A stretch of DNA of 64,000 nucleotides from positions 1,695,001-1,759,000 of the forward strand of contig NZ_CP022221.1 in assembly GCF_004114935.1 (NCBI RefSeq), in the 5' to 3' direction. Of the stretch, positions 36,818 to 45,648 are shown piece after piece. A model generated the notes under the pieces. It was not told where the DNA came from. It saw nothing but the letters and a program-made list of their open reading frames with translations, and did not search any database. Origin of the DNA: Bradyrhizobium zhanjiangense (lineage in GTDB: Bacteria; Pseudomonadota; Alphaproteobacteria; Rhizobiales; Xanthobacteraceae). A program made the position numbers and the translations under genes. Position 1 is the stretch's first letter. Each line of letters begins with the position of its first letter.

Positions 36818-37621
36818 CTACACCAACAGCTCCGCCTTCAGCTCGACCTCGATCTCGGCAAAGATCCGCGCCAGCCGCTCGGCCCATTGCCGCTGGCCGG
36901 ACTGGTCGGCGATCAGATCCTGGCGGATCTCGATGCCGGTGTTGACGAGGCCGCGCGCCTCGCCGTGCACGGGAATGGTGTAGTCGGTGTGGTCACTCAC
37001 CGCATAAGGCTCGTTGTCGCCGACGACGAGATCGCTTTCAGCGCGGAGATGTTTCAAGAGCAGCTGCGGCAGGATCGTGTCGCGGTTATACAGGGCGCCG
37101 ATGTGCCAGGGCCGCGCGACGCCGGCATAGACCGGCGTAAAACTGTGCAGTGACACCAGCACCGTCGGTTGCTTGCCGTGCAGGCGGCGGGCAATCGCGG
37201 CATCAATGCGATGATGATAGGGTACAAAAATCTCGCGCCGCCGCGCCTCGCGCTCCCATTCCGAAATGCCCTCGTTGCGCGGAATCGCGGTGGCTTCGGA
37301 GATCACGGGAATCGAGCTCGCCACGGCGGGCGGGCGGTTGCAATCGATCACCAGCCGCGAATAGCGCTGCGCGATCAGATGCGCGTCGAGCATTTTTGCG
37401 AGCCGCTCGGCGACGCCGGCAATGCCGATGTCCCAGGCAATGTGCCTGACAAGATCGCTTTCCGCGACGCCGAGATCGCCGAGCGCGCGCGGCAGCACCC
37501 GTCCGTAGTGATCCGCGGTGAGCAGGAAGGGCGATTGGCCGCCCGTATTCACCTCATGCACTGGCGCAATGTCGCCCTCGCCGAGCAGTTGATCGGTCGC
37601 GTCGGCCGTGTCTAAAGCCAT
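36818..37621 (-). CDS. N-formylglutamate amidohydrolase family protein
   Basis: A 267-residue metallohydrolase-like protein. LLTADHYGRVLPRALGDLG, HIAWDIGIAGVAERLA and VLVSLHSFTPVYAG are the blocks with the metal-binding Asp/His and Glu/His residues. The family (FGase) includes HutG-type enzymes that hydrolyse N-formylglutamate at the end of histidine breakdown. No hut genes are nearby, so the substrate may differ. It converges on the LysE gene with only 3 bases between stops. Confidence 0.85.
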   Translation of the reverse strand: MALDTADATDQLLGEGDIAPVHEVNTGGQSPFLLTADHYGRVLPRALGDLGVAESDLVRHIAWDIGIAGVAERLAKMLDAHLIAQRYSRLVIDCNRPPAVASSIPVISEATAIPRNEGISEWEREARRREIFVPYHHRIDAAIARRLHGKQPTVLVSLHSFTPVYAGVARPWHIGALYNRDTILPQLLLKHLRAESDLVVGDNEPYAVSDHTDYTIPVHGEARGLVNTGIEIRQDLIADQSGQRQWAERLARIFAEIEVELKAELLV

Positions 37622-37740
37622 CCTGATTGCCTATGGAAAAAGTCGCCCCGAAAGTCGGATGGAAATCGGTATAGATTGGTTCGCTTCAAATCACCATGCT
37701 TCACCGAGGATGCCGTTGAGAGCGTCATTGCCTACACATC

Positions 37741-37860
37741 GTCGTCCTGGCGAAGGCCAGGACCCATTACCCCGGCTGCCCGTGTGGCCCGAAGCTGGGA
37801 CGATCAGATTGCCCATTGCTGCGTTCGGTGGCTATGGGTCCTGGCCTTCGCCAGGACGAC
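37741..37860. repeat. Palindromic intergenic repeat, family R2, copy 2
   Basis: The outer arms are GTCGTCCTGGCGAAGGCCAG and CTGGCCTTCGCCAGGACGAC, extended by GACCCAT/ATGGGTC. The remainder of the gap 37622-37911 holds no gene. Confidence 0.9.
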
Positions 37861-37911
37861 AGCGAATATGCGGCGCTGTCGTTCCGCATCATTGCCAGCT
37901 ATAGATTCCCC

Positions 37912-38310
37912 ATGACCACCGATCGTCTCTTCGTCTACGGCACCCTGATGCGCGGCTTCGATCATCCGATGGCGCGACTGCTCTCGGCGCATGCGGATTT
38001 CCTGGGGGAAGCGATCTGCCGCGGCAGGCTCGTCCTGGTGAAGCATTATCCGGGGCTGCTGCTGTCGGACGCGCCGTCCGACATCGTCCATGGCGAGCTC
38101 TTTCACTTGCGGGCGGGCGACGAACTCCTGCGCGAGCTCGACATGTATGAGGCCTGCGGCGAGGGCTTTCCGGAGCCGACCGAATATCTGCGCAGGCTGA
38201 TCGACGTGACGCTGCCAGACGGCACCACCGAGAAGGCCTGGACCTACATCTACAACTGGCCCGTCACCGATCTGCCGCGCATCGAGTCCGGCCGCTTTCT
38301 CGATCACTAA
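37912..38310 (+). CDS. Gamma-glutamylcyclotransferase-like (AIG2) protein
   Basis: A 132-residue protein of the GGCT-like/AIG2 fold. The opening LFVYGTLMRGFDHPM has the substrate-binding YGTL loop. The catalytic glutamate probably lies in ELDMYEACGEGFP. Enzymes of this fold release 5-oxoproline from gamma-glutamyl amines or peptides. The stop overlaps that of the convergent gene by 4 bases. Confidence 0.85.
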   Translation: MTTDRLFVYGTLMRGFDHPMARLLSAHADFLGEAICRGRLVLVKHYPGLLLSDAPSDIVHGELFHLRAGDELLRELDMYEACGEGFPEPTEYLRRLIDVTLPDGTTEKAWTYIYNWPVTDLPRIESGRFLDH

Positions 38311-38927
38311 GCCGACAGCACCTCCTTAACCATGCGCAAATCGACTTCGCGCTCGACGTAACTCCATTCCTCGGTCCGTCGCAGCATCGCCACGAGCTCT
38401 TCGAACAGCGCGGCATGAACCGGAGCGAACTCGAACCAGGTGAGGAAGTCGAAGGGCTCGCCGAGGTCGCGGCAGTGATAGAGCTGCCGCGCGATCGCGG
38501 GCAGGTAGCGCAGGCTGCTCGCGATGTGGTGCGATCTGTCCTCGAAGATTTTGCGGCGCTCTTCCTGCGTCAGCTCCCACCAGGCCTGCGACTTGCGGAT
38601 CGGGATCAGCGCTGCGCTGGTCGCCTCTAACCGGCCGAGGCCGGCCTGCACAGCTACGAGCTGCTCCTTCTCGGGCCGCTCGGTGTAACGCAAGCTGCTC
38701 GTGACGCCGACCAGCCGCCAGGCATTGCGCGAGGGCACCAGCGGCAATGAGACGGCTTCGCTGTCGGTCACCGACAGCGCCGGCACGAAGGGCAGGGGCT
38801 CGCCCGTCACAGGCGAAATCGAGGTCACACGCCAGCCCCCGCTCTGGCCACCTCGAAAGGTCCTGAACATGGGGGTATGGAAGCGTGGAACCGGGCGCGG
38901 TTCAAGCTTTTCCGCGGCCTCCGTCAT
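38307..38927 (-). CDS. cld: Chlorite dismutase-family haem protein (short, dimeric type)
   Basis: A 206-residue protein closely resembling the short Cld of Nitrobacter. The proximal haem-ligand histidine is in SHHIA (133-134) and the distal arginine in PAIARQLYHCRDL (Arg147). Both are required to convert chlorite to chloride and oxygen. GVTSSLRYTERPEKEQLVAV and FDFLTWFEFAP are further family blocks. No signal peptide is seen, so it is cytoplasmic. Physiological chlorite exposure in soil bacteria is uncertain; detoxification of chlorite made by nitrate reductases has been proposed for relatives. The start at 38927 is preferred over a TTG 7 codons upstream. Confidence 0.88.
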   Translation of the reverse strand: MTEAAEKLEPRPVPRFHTPMFRTFRGGQSGGWRVTSISPVTGEPLPFVPALSVTDSEAVSLPLVPSRNAWRLVGVTSSLRYTERPEKEQLVAVQAGLGRLEATSAALIPIRKSQAWWELTQEERRKIFEDRSHHIASSLRYLPAIARQLYHCRDLGEPFDFLTWFEFAPVHAALFEELVAMLRRTEEWSYVEREVDLRMVKEVLSA

Positions 38928-39074
38928 CTCCGGACGCGATCCCAGCAACGACGGAATGGCCTGTGCATAGGTCGAATAACCCGGATAAGCCCGACAAACC
39001 TAGCCTTTAGCCCAGCCGCACCTATATCCCTAACCTTTCGCCCGACTCACACGGTTTCGCGCTACACACACGCC

Positions 39075-41084
39075 ATGCGCTTCACGCCTCAATTCCTCGA
39101 CGAGCTTCGTGCCCGGCTTTCGGTCTCCGAAGTCGTGGGCAAGCGCGTCAAGCTGAAGAAGGCGGGGCGGGAGTGGAAGGGGCTGTCGCCGTTCCAGCAG
39201 GAGAAGACGCCGTCCTTCTACGTCAACGACCAGAAGGGATTTTACCACGACTTCTCCTCCGGCAAGCACGGCGACATCATCACCTTCGTGATGGAGACCG
39301 ACGGCGTGCCGTTCGCGGAGGCCGTCGAGCGGCTCGCGGGCATGGCGGGTCTGCCGCTGCCGGCGGTGACGCCAGATGCGGCCCGGCACGAGCAGCGGCG
39401 CAAATCGCTGCATGACGTCATGGATCTCGCGGCAAAATTCTTTGCGGAGACGCTGGCCTCGCGCGTGGGGGCGAAAGCGCGCGGCTATCTCGCCGACCGC
39501 GCCATCTCGCCCGCAACGCAATTGCAGTTCCGACTCGGCTATGCTTCGCCTGACCGCTTCGCGCTGAAGGAGCATCTCGGCAAGCTCGGCGTCTCCGTCG
39601 ACGACATGGCCGAGACCGGCCTGCTCGTGGGCGGCGACGACATTCCCGTGCCGTACGATCGCTTCCGCGACCGCGTAATGTTTCCGATCACCGATTTGCG
39701 CGGCCGCGTCATCGCCTTCGGCGGGCGCGCGCTGGAGAAGGACGTTCCGGCCAAATATCTGAACTCGCCGGAGACGCCGCTCTTCCACAAGGGCGACAAT
39801 CTCTACAACCACCAGACCGCGCGCGCCGCATCCCACAACGGCGCGCCGCTGATCGTGGTCGAAGGCTATGTCGACGTCATCGCCATGGTCACCGCGGGCT
39901 TTGCAGGGGCCGTCGCGCCGCTCGGCACCGCGCTCACCGAAAGCCAGCTCGCGCTGCTCTGGAAGATGGCGGACGAGCCGATCCTGTGCTTCGACGGCGA
40001 CCGCGCCGGACAGAAGGCGGCGTATCGCGCCGCCGACCTCGCGCTGCCCTTCCTCGCACCCGGCAAGAGCCTGCGCTTTGCGCTGCTGCCGGAAGGGCAG
40101 GACCCCGACGATCTCGTGCGCTCGGGCGGGCGCGGCGCGATCGAGGAGGTGATCGCGGCGGCGCGTCCGCTCGCCGACATGATCTGGTCGCGCGAGCTCG
40201 AAGGCGGCAATTTCGCCACGCCCGAGCGCCGCGCCGCGCTGGAGGCGCGCATCAAGGAGCTTTCCAACGGCATCCGCGACGAGGTGGTGCGGCGCTATTA
40301 CCGTGACGACTTCGCCGACCGGCTCCAGCGCGCCTTTGCCCCCGAGGGCGGGCGCGGCGGCTTTGGCGGCCGGGGCAATTTCCGCGGCAATTCCGGTCGG
40401 TCCTTTCAGCCCAGGGGCGGGGGAGGGGCGAATCGATTCGGTGGCCAGGGATTTGGCGGAGGCCGCCGCGGCCCGCCCGGTCCCGTGCCGCTGCCCTCGG
40501 GTCCCTACCAGGCGGCGAGCCCGCAGCTGGCGGCGAGCCCGATCATGCGCGGCCAGCGCAGCGCCATCTCCCGCCGGGAGGCCCTGATCCTGCAATGCCT
40601 GATCAACCACCCCTGGCTGCTGCATGAGCACCTCGAGGAGGTGGCCGCCCTGGAGCTGGCCCATCCCCAAGCTCATAAGCTCAGGGCCGGCATCATCGCC
40701 GCCTTTGCCAACGACCATCACCACTCAGCGGACCCCGGCGAGCAGGCCGAGAAGATGCGCGCCGATCTCGAAAAGGGTGGATTTTCTCAAACACTTCAAA
40801 GGGTTGAGAACGGTATCACGACCGCCGCGGTGTGGGGCGCCCGCGAGGGCGCGGCGCGGGACGACGTTCTTGCCACCTGGCATCAGCTGGTTGCCTTGCA
40901 TCGGCAATGGCATTCACTACTTAGAGAGCTGAAAGACGCCGAGCTGGCCTTGGGGGAGGATCCCAGCGAGGCCAATTTGGCATGGCTGCGTGACGTCAAG
41001 GCTCGGATGGGCGAAGTCGACGGTACCGAGGCCCTGATCGAGGGTTTTGGTGAGCTGTCGGGCCGGCTCCAGAAGAGCATGTGA
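39075..41084 (+). CDS. dnaG: DNA primase
   Basis: A 669-residue primase that makes RNA primers for replication. The N-terminal CHC2 module is recognisable (GLSPFQQEKTPSFYVNDQ, KGFYHDFSSGKHGDIITF), but the four zinc ligands are replaced by Ser38, Gln41, Asp59 and Ser62. The catalytic core follows with VVEGYVDVIAM and a TOPRIM motif CFDGDRAGQKAAYRAADLA. A Gly/Arg-rich linker (about 430-500) leads to the DnaB-binding C-terminal domain. The ATG at 39075 fits the family start. It precedes rpoD in the usual order. Confidence 0.96.
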   Translation: MRFTPQFLDELRARLSVSEVVGKRVKLKKAGREWKGLSPFQQEKTPSFYVNDQKGFYHDFSSGKHGDIITFVMETDGVPFAEAVERLAGMAGLPLPAVTPDAARHEQRRKSLHDVMDLAAKFFAETLASRVGAKARGYLADRAISPATQLQFRLGYASPDRFALKEHLGKLGVSVDDMAETGLLVGGDDIPVPYDRFRDRVMFPITDLRGRVIAFGGRALEKDVPAKYLNSPETPLFHKGDNLYNHQTARAASHNGAPLIVVEGYVDVIAMVTAGFAGAVAPLGTALTESQLALLWKMADEPILCFDGDRAGQKAAYRAADLALPFLAPGKSLRFALLPEGQDPDDLVRSGGRGAIEEVIAAARPLADMIWSRELEGGNFATPERRAALEARIKELSNGIRDEVVRRYYRDDFADRLQRAFAPEGGRGGFGGRGNFRGNSGRSFQPRGGGGANRFGGQGFGGGRRGPPGPVPLPSGPYQAASPQLAASPIMRGQRSAISRREALILQCLINHPWLLHEHLEEVAALELAHPQAHKLRAGIIAAFANDHHHSADPGEQAEKMRADLEKGGFSQTLQRVENGITTAAVWGAREGAARDDVLATWHQLVALHRQWHSLLRELKDAELALGEDPSEANLAWLRDVKARMGEVDGTEALIEGFGELSGRLQKSM

Positions 41085-41459
41085 TGAAGAATCATGCGGA
41101 CGGCCGCGGCCGAAACCGCTAAAAGACTCGCCAAATCCTGGGTTTGGCGGCAAAAACAGGGTTAATCGAGGCTTAACGGTCTTGTAGCACTTTGGCCAAG
41201 AGGCGGCCGCAGGCAGAACAGACGCGTCAGGAATAAATCCGCGCGAACACTGTTGGCACTACACCTGCATCCGCTGCGGCAAAGAGGCTCACGAAGCGTT
41301 AGGCAAATCCGGCGAGAGAAAGTTGGGGGTGGCGAGAGACATGTGCGCCGCCCTTTCTGTGTCGAGAGCTGCCGAAGCGAGAGCGTCGAGCAACAGGTTC
41401 ATGTGAATTCAGGCAGGCGGGGCGCGCCGTCTGCATTGAAGCGCGTTTAGGAGCAATGG
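41085..41459. other. dnaG-rpoD intergenic region
   Basis: About 375 bases with no supported gene. It carries the rpoD leader and presumably a promoter of its own, with AT-rich patches near 41145-41190. No terminator for dnaG is evident. Confidence 0.5.
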
Positions 41460-43601
41460 ATGGCCACCAAGGCAAAGACGCTGCAGGCGAAGGACAAGGA
41501 AAAAGACGACAAGGCAGCGGATGCGCCGGAGAAGGACTCCCAGGACGCGCCCTCGCCCTTGCTCGACCTGTCCGACGCCGCCGTGAAGAAGATGATCAAG
41601 CAGGCCAAGAAGCGCGGCTTCGTGACCTTCGATCAGCTCAACGAAGTCTTGCCGTCCGACCAGACCTCGCCCGAACAGATCGAGGACATCATGTCGATGC
41701 TCTCGGACATGGGCATCAACGTCACCGAAGCCGAGGACACCGAAGGCGAGGACGAGAAGGACGAGGCCGACGACGAGACCGATAACGAGCTCGTCGAGGT
41801 CACCCAGAAGGCCGTCACCGAGGTCAAGAAGAGCGAGCCGGGCGAGCGCACCGACGATCCCGTGCGCATGTATCTGCGCGAGATGGGCACGGTCGAGCTG
41901 CTCTCCCGCGAAGGCGAAATCGCCATTGCCAAGCGCATCGAGGCCGGCCGCGAGGCGATGATCGCAGGGCTCTGCGAAAGCCCGCTGACATTCCAGGCCA
42001 TCATCATCTGGCGCGACGAGCTCAACGAAGGCAAGATCTTCCTTCGCGACATCATCGATCTCGAAGCGACCTATGCCGGCCCCGACGCCAAGGGCGGCAT
42101 GAACACCGCGATGATTGCCGGCCCGAACGGCGAGGGCGGCGAAGCGTCGACTGAGGGTGGCGACGCCACCGCGTCTGCAGCTGCCCCCGCGCATGTCGCC
42201 CCGCCCGCTGCGCCCCCGTCGCCGACACCGTTCCGTGCCGCACCGGCCGCCGCTGGCGCTGAGGCCGGCGAGGACAAGGATCCGGGCGAGGCCGCGGCCG
42301 AAGCCGACATGGACGACGACGAGTTCGAGAACCAGATGTCGCTCGCGGCGATCGAGGCCGAGCTCAAGCCGAAGGTGGTCGAGATCTTCGACAAGATCGC
42401 CGACAGCTACAAGAAGCTGCGCAAGCTTCAGGAGCAGGACATCCAGAACCAGCTCCAGAACGAGTCGCTCTCGCCGCACCAGGAGCGCAAGTACAAGAAG
42501 CTGAAGGACGAGATCATCGTCGAGGTGAAGTCGCTCCGCCTCAACCAGGCTCGCATCGACAGCCTCGTCGAGCAGCTCTACGACATCAACAAGCGCCTCG
42601 TCTCGCACGAGGGCCGCCTGATGCGCCTTGCCGACAGCCATGGTGTCGCGCGCGAAGACTTTTTGCGCAACTACACCGGTTCTGAATTGGACCCGCGCTG
42701 GCTCAACCGTGTCTCAAAACTGTCGGCCAAGGGCTGGAAGAATTTCGTCCACCACGAGAAGGACCGCATCAAGGACCTCCGCCACGAGGTGCATCAGCTT
42801 GCCGCGCTGACCGGCCTCGAGATCGTCGAGTTCCGCAAGATCGTGCACTCCGTGCAGAAGGGCGAGCGCGAGGCTCGCCAGGCCAAGAAGGAGATGGTGG
42901 AAGCCAACCTCCGTCTCGTGATCTCGATCGCGAAGAAATACACCAACCGCGGCCTACAGTTCCTCGACCTGATCCAGGAAGGCAACATCGGCCTGATGAA
43001 GGCGGTCGACAAGTTCGAGTACCGCCGCGGCTACAAGTTCTCGACCTACGCCACGTGGTGGATCCGGCAGGCGATCACCCGCTCGATCGCCGACCAGGCG
43101 CGCACCATCCGCATTCCCGTGCACATGATCGAGACGATCAATAAGATCGTGCGCACGTCCCGCCAGATGCTCAACGAGATCGGCCGCGAGCCGACCCCGG
43201 AAGAGCTCGCCGAAAAGCTCGGCATGCCCCTGGAGAAGGTCCGTAAGGTCCTCAAGATCGCCAAGGAGCCGCTGTCGCTGGAGACGCCGGTCGGTGACGA
43301 AGAGGATTCACATCTCGGCGATTTCATCGAGGACAAGAACGCGATCCTCCCGATCGACGCCGCGATCCAGTCCAACCTGCGCGAGACCACCACGCGCGTG
43401 CTGGCCTCGCTCACCCCGCGCGAAGAGCGCGTCCTGCGCATGCGCTTCGGCATCGGCATGAATACCGACCACACGCTGGAAGAAGTCGGCCAGCAGTTCT
43501 CGGTGACGCGCGAGCGCATCCGCCAGATCGAAGCGAAGGCGCTGCGCAAGCTGAAGCATCCGTCGCGGTCGCGGAAGCTGCGGAGCTTTTTGGATAATTG
43601 A
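41460..43601 (+). CDS. rpoD: RNA polymerase primary sigma factor (sigma-70)
   Basis: A 713-residue sigma factor. Region 1.1 is preceded by a Lys/Glu/Asp-rich N-terminus, and a long acidic/Ala/Pro-rich non-conserved region follows region 1.2 (about 110-300). Region 2 includes [20 protein letters not shown] and [20 protein letters not shown], which bind the -10 element. Region 4.2 is [20 protein letters not shown] near the end and recognises the -35 element. AGGAG lies 8 bases before the ATG. It is followed by a strong terminator. Confidence 0.98.
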   Translation: MATKAKTLQAKDKEKDDKAADAPEKDSQDAPSPLLDLSDAAVKKMIKQAKKRGFVTFDQLNEVLPSDQTSPEQIEDIMSMLSDMGINVTEAEDTEGEDEKDEADDETDNELVEVTQKAVTEVKKSEPGERTDDPVRMYLREMGTVELLSREGEIAIAKRIEAGREAMIAGLCESPLTFQAIIIWRDELNEGKIFLRDIIDLEATYAGPDAKGGMNTAMIAGPNGEGGEASTEGGDATASAAAPAHVAPPAAPPSPTPFRAAPAAAGAEAGEDKDPGEAAAEADMDDDEFENQMSLAAIEAELKPKVVEIFDKIADSYKKLRKLQEQDIQNQLQNESLSPHQERKYKKLKDEIIVEVKSLRLNQARIDSLVEQLYDINKRLVSHEGRLMRLADSHGVAREDFLRNYTGSELDPRWLNRVSKLSAKGWKNFVHHEKDRIKDLRHEVHQLAALTGLEIVEFRKIVHSVQKGEREARQAKKEMVEANLRLVISIAKKYTNRGLQFLDLIQEGNIGLMKAVDKFEYRRGYKFSTYATWWIRQAITRSIADQARTIRIPVHMIETINKIVRTSRQMLNEIGREPTPEELAEKLGMPLEKVRKVLKIAKEPLSLETPVGDEEDSHLGDFIEDKNAILPIDAAIQSNLRETTTRVLASLTPREERVLRMRFGIGMNTDHTLEEVGQQFSVTRERIRQIEAKALRKLKHPSRSRKLRSFLDN

Positions 43602-43622
43602 TCGTAGGCAGCGATCCAAAGC

Positions 43623-43655
43623 AAAACGGCGGGCGTTGGCCCGCCGTTTTTGTTT
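43623..43655 (+). terminator. Rho-independent terminator of rpoD
   Basis: A perfect 12-bp stem AAAACGGCGGGC/GCCCGCCGTTTT with loop GTTG is followed by a T-rich tract, 21 bases after the rpoD stop. Confidence 0.95.
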
Positions 43656-43659
43656 TGTC

Positions 43660-43739
43660 GTCATTGCGAGCGCAGCGAAGCAATCCAGAGTCTTTCCGCA
43701 GAGGCATTTCTAGATTGCTTCGCTGCGCTCGCAATGACG
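43660..43739. repeat. Palindromic intergenic repeat, family R5, copy 1
   Basis: TCATTGCGAGCGCAGCGAAG and CTTCGCTGCGCTCGCAATGA are perfect inverted arms about 40 bases apart, with CAATCCAGA and TAGATTG as inner arms. A second copy is at 46471-46585. Confidence 0.9.
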
Positions 43740-43755
43740 TGGAGAAGCTGAAGGC

Positions 43756-43992
43756 CTACTTCTTCTTCGCCCCGACCCGCTCGATCCGCTTGATCTCGAG
43801 CGCAGGCCGCCCAGACTTCTCGGCGATCTCGCGGTCTTGCTCCATGATGAAGCCGCGCGCGGGCTCGTCGCCGTCGAGTCCGCCGAGCAGCTCAGCGGGC
43901 ACGCGGCGGTTGGAGCGCTGTGAGCCGTCTTCATAGACGACGTTGAAAAAGGCGAACTCGCCTTTGGGATTGGTTCCGGGTTTTTTGGCCAT
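43756..43992 (-). CDS. Small conserved hypothetical protein
   Basis: A 78-residue soluble protein. It starts MAKKPGTNPKGEFAFFNVVY and ends KRIERVGAKKK, with basic ends and an acidic centre. Codon use matches the neighbours. No family name is recognised. The sequence has the look of a small nucleic acid- or protein-binding protein conserved in close relatives. Confidence 0.65.
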   Translation of the reverse strand: MAKKPGTNPKGEFAFFNVVYEDGSQRSNRRVPAELLGGLDGDEPARGFIMEQDREIAEKSGRPALEIKRIERVGAKKK

Positions 43993-44026
43993 GGCGGCTT
44001 GTCGTCGATCAGGAGGCCGCAGTCAA

Positions 44027-44071
44027 ATGACTTCGGCTGTTATCGACATCAGCGTCGCGCCGGAGCGTTAG
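44027..44071 (+). CDS. Possible 14-residue leader peptide
   Basis: ATG 44027 follows a perfect AGGAGG site by 10 bases and opens a frame MTSAVIDISVAPER ended by TAG. The strong bidirectional hairpin at 44126 lies 54 bases further on. A short leader or micro-ORF followed by a terminator is possible, but the length alone cannot prove it. Confidence 0.3.
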   Translation: MTSAVIDISVAPER

Positions 44072-44125
44072 ATTGACCAACAATGGAGCCGCGATTGCCA
44101 AGCGCCTGCCGCGCCTCTCAGCCTC

Positions 44126-44160
44126 AATAAACGGCGGGCCGCAAAGCCCGCCGTTTATTT
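44126..44160. terminator. Strong bidirectional terminator hairpin
   Basis: A perfect 14-bp stem AATAAACGGCGGGC/GCCCGCCGTTTATT with a 6-base loop. A T-rich tail exists on both strands. It terminates the putative small RNA on the reverse strand and could end the transcript with the 14-codon frame on the forward strand. Confidence 0.9.
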
Positions 44161-44204
44161 GGTCTTCAGTGTCGCCCGGGGCTGGCGGGGCGACAACCTA
44201 AAAT
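44126..44204 (-). ncRNA. Candidate trans-acting small RNA
   Basis: On the reverse strand a promoter-like pair (TTGCCA at 44236-44231, TATAGT at 44215-44210, 15 bases apart; CTTGCC with 16 is an alternative) is followed by about 80 bases with no open frame. A first hairpin TGTCGCCC/GGGCGACA (44195-44188 with 44177-44170) is followed by an A-rich single strand (GAAGACCAAAT) and the perfect 14-bp terminator. Promoter, hairpin, unpaired stretch and terminator is the standard layout of bacterial sRNAs. No known family was recognised. Confidence 0.55.
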
Positions 44205-44207
44205 AGA

Positions 44208-44238
44208 AGACTATAGAACATGCCCTGCGATGGCAAGG
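44208..44238 (-). promoter_or_regulatory. Promoter of the candidate small RNA
   Basis: TATAGT at 44215-44210 is a near-consensus -10 element, and TTGCCA/CTTGCC around 44237-44231 a fair -35 element. The predicted start is near 44204. Confidence 0.5.
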
Positions 44239-44335
44239 CAAATCGTGGCGGCGTTGATGTCGCAGCGGGCGCATCAGATATGCGTTGGTCGCGGCGTGCG
44301 GTTTTGAAGCGCGTCGCAACAATTGCTTGGATCGT

Positions 44336-44833
44336 TCAATCACTTTGTTCATCTTGCCTACCGTCGCAATGCAGCGCGGCTGGCGCGCTTTGTAGCGAAG
44401 TGCGCCAGCCTGCACGCCTTCCCGCCTGCGTGCAGGTGATGCGATCCGATGTGCAAAAGCGAGTTCCATCACCCCCGCATATCTCAGGTGTGCGCCTGCG
44501 CGGCGCAAGTTCCTGCGCGGCGAGCCGCGATCCGTGTCCGCTGTCATGGCCGCTGCGCTCTTCCTTGCGACCCTGCGCCATGATCGCGCTGCCCATCGCG
44601 GCGGAGCCGAAGGTGATGAGGAAGGACGCGAGCAGCAGCGCAAGCGCGATGCCGGGCGAACGGTCGGCAAAGATCAGCTCGCGCAGATGTCCGGGATTGA
44701 GCCAGAGCAGTCCGCCGACGAGCAGCGCCGCAGCGCAGGCGCCGATCGCGAGGTTGATGGCGAGCAGGCGGAAGAGGGGGATGCGGAGGAGGGCGCCGCG
44801 AGGTGGATGAAAAGGCCGCTGGCGGTGGAACAT
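44336..44833 (-). CDS. Two-span membrane protein with unusual tail
   Basis: A 165-residue frame. The N-terminal half is a typical small membrane protein: a basic start, span LLAINLAIGACAAALLVGGL, a loop with WLNPGHLRELIFADRSPG, and a second span IALALLLASFLITFGSAAMG. After about residue 80 the frame becomes rich in Arg, Cys and Gln and looks non-native. A frameshift or recent extension into intergenic sequence is therefore likely. GAGG lies 9 bases before the ATG at 44833; upstream ATG codons are possible. Function unknown. Confidence 0.6.
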   Translation of the reverse strand: MFHRQRPFHPPRGALLRIPLFRLLAINLAIGACAAALLVGGLLWLNPGHLRELIFADRSPGIALALLLASFLITFGSAAMGSAIMAQGRKEERSGHDSGHGSRLAAQELAPRRRTPEICGGDGTRFCTSDRITCTQAGRRAGWRTSLQSAPAALHCDGRQDEQSD

Positions 44834-44964
44834 GGGTGATTGCCTCATGGGCACCTGACGCAGAAGTCGAACGCGTCGTCCGACCATTGGCATCATAGCG
44901 GCTCGTTTCTCATTCGTCCTTGCGACGCGCCCCGAAATGACCGGGGTGTGCGCCGCCCTTTATC

Positions 44965-45492
44965 TCACGCCGCAGGCGCAACCCGGCTGTCGGCCTCGGG
45001 CTCCTGCGCCGCCTGCTGCCGCTCCATCATGGTCTGCCACAGCGTTGCGATGCTCACCTGCGTCTGCGGCGCAATCAGGCAGTGGCCCTCATTGTCGAAA
45101 CCGCAAAACCGCACCGAAGGATCCTTCTTCACCTCGGTCAGCGCCTGGTTGATCATCTCCAGGCAGGTCATGACCTGGCCAACGTCCTGAAGTCGCGTGT
45201 GGTGCAGGATGTCCATCAGGCGGACTATCATCACCGCGGGCTGGCCAAAGCTGATGCCGGGACGGCCGAGCTCGAACAGTACGTTCACCGCGGGAAATAC
45301 GCCGCGGATGTGCTCGAGCACGCTGGCCATGTCCTCCACGCTACAGGCGACGAGATGGGCGGCCTGCGGCGGGGCGGCGGCCGGTGTCCGCGGCGCGAGG
45401 CCGAGCGCGGCGATGACCTCATGCTCGATCCATTGCCGCACTGGTGCGGGGGCATTGCGAATCTGCTCGGCGGTCAAGGTAATTCCGGTCAT
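44965..45492 (-). CDS. Conserved hypothetical protein
   Basis: A 175-residue soluble protein. It begins MTGITLTAEQIRNAPAPVRQ and continues with WIEHEVIAALGL and a Pro/Ala-rich linker. The second half has VMIVRLMDILHHTRLQDVGQ, VTCLEMINQALTE-like helices and FCGFDNEGHCLI. No catalytic motif or signal peptide was seen and the family was not recognised. Codon use is normal, so it is a real gene. Confidence 0.65.
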   Translation of the reverse strand: MTGITLTAEQIRNAPAPVRQWIEHEVIAALGLAPRTPAAAPPQAAHLVACSVEDMASVLEHIRGVFPAVNVLFELGRPGISFGQPAVMIVRLMDILHHTRLQDVGQVMTCLEMINQALTEVKKDPSVRFCGFDNEGHCLIAPQTQVSIATLWQTMMERQQAAQEPEADSRVAPAA

Positions 45493-45648
45493 GGGCTAGT
45501 CTCCTGGGCGGCTCTCCTGTTCGCTGCAATCTAGAAAGCAGGGCGCGAGACACGTTGATGCGGATCAAGCGCGCCGCTTTGACGGTTCCCGCTTTCCCGG
45601 GCATGATCCGCGCCGCTTCACGCCAGGATTTTTGGGGGATTGCTCCAC

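Noticed and set aside
41145..41200. Heat-shock promoter internal to dnaG-rpoD
   Set aside because: Such a promoter is known upstream of rpoD in other bacteria, but no sequence here matched a sigma-32 pattern at acceptable spacing by eye.
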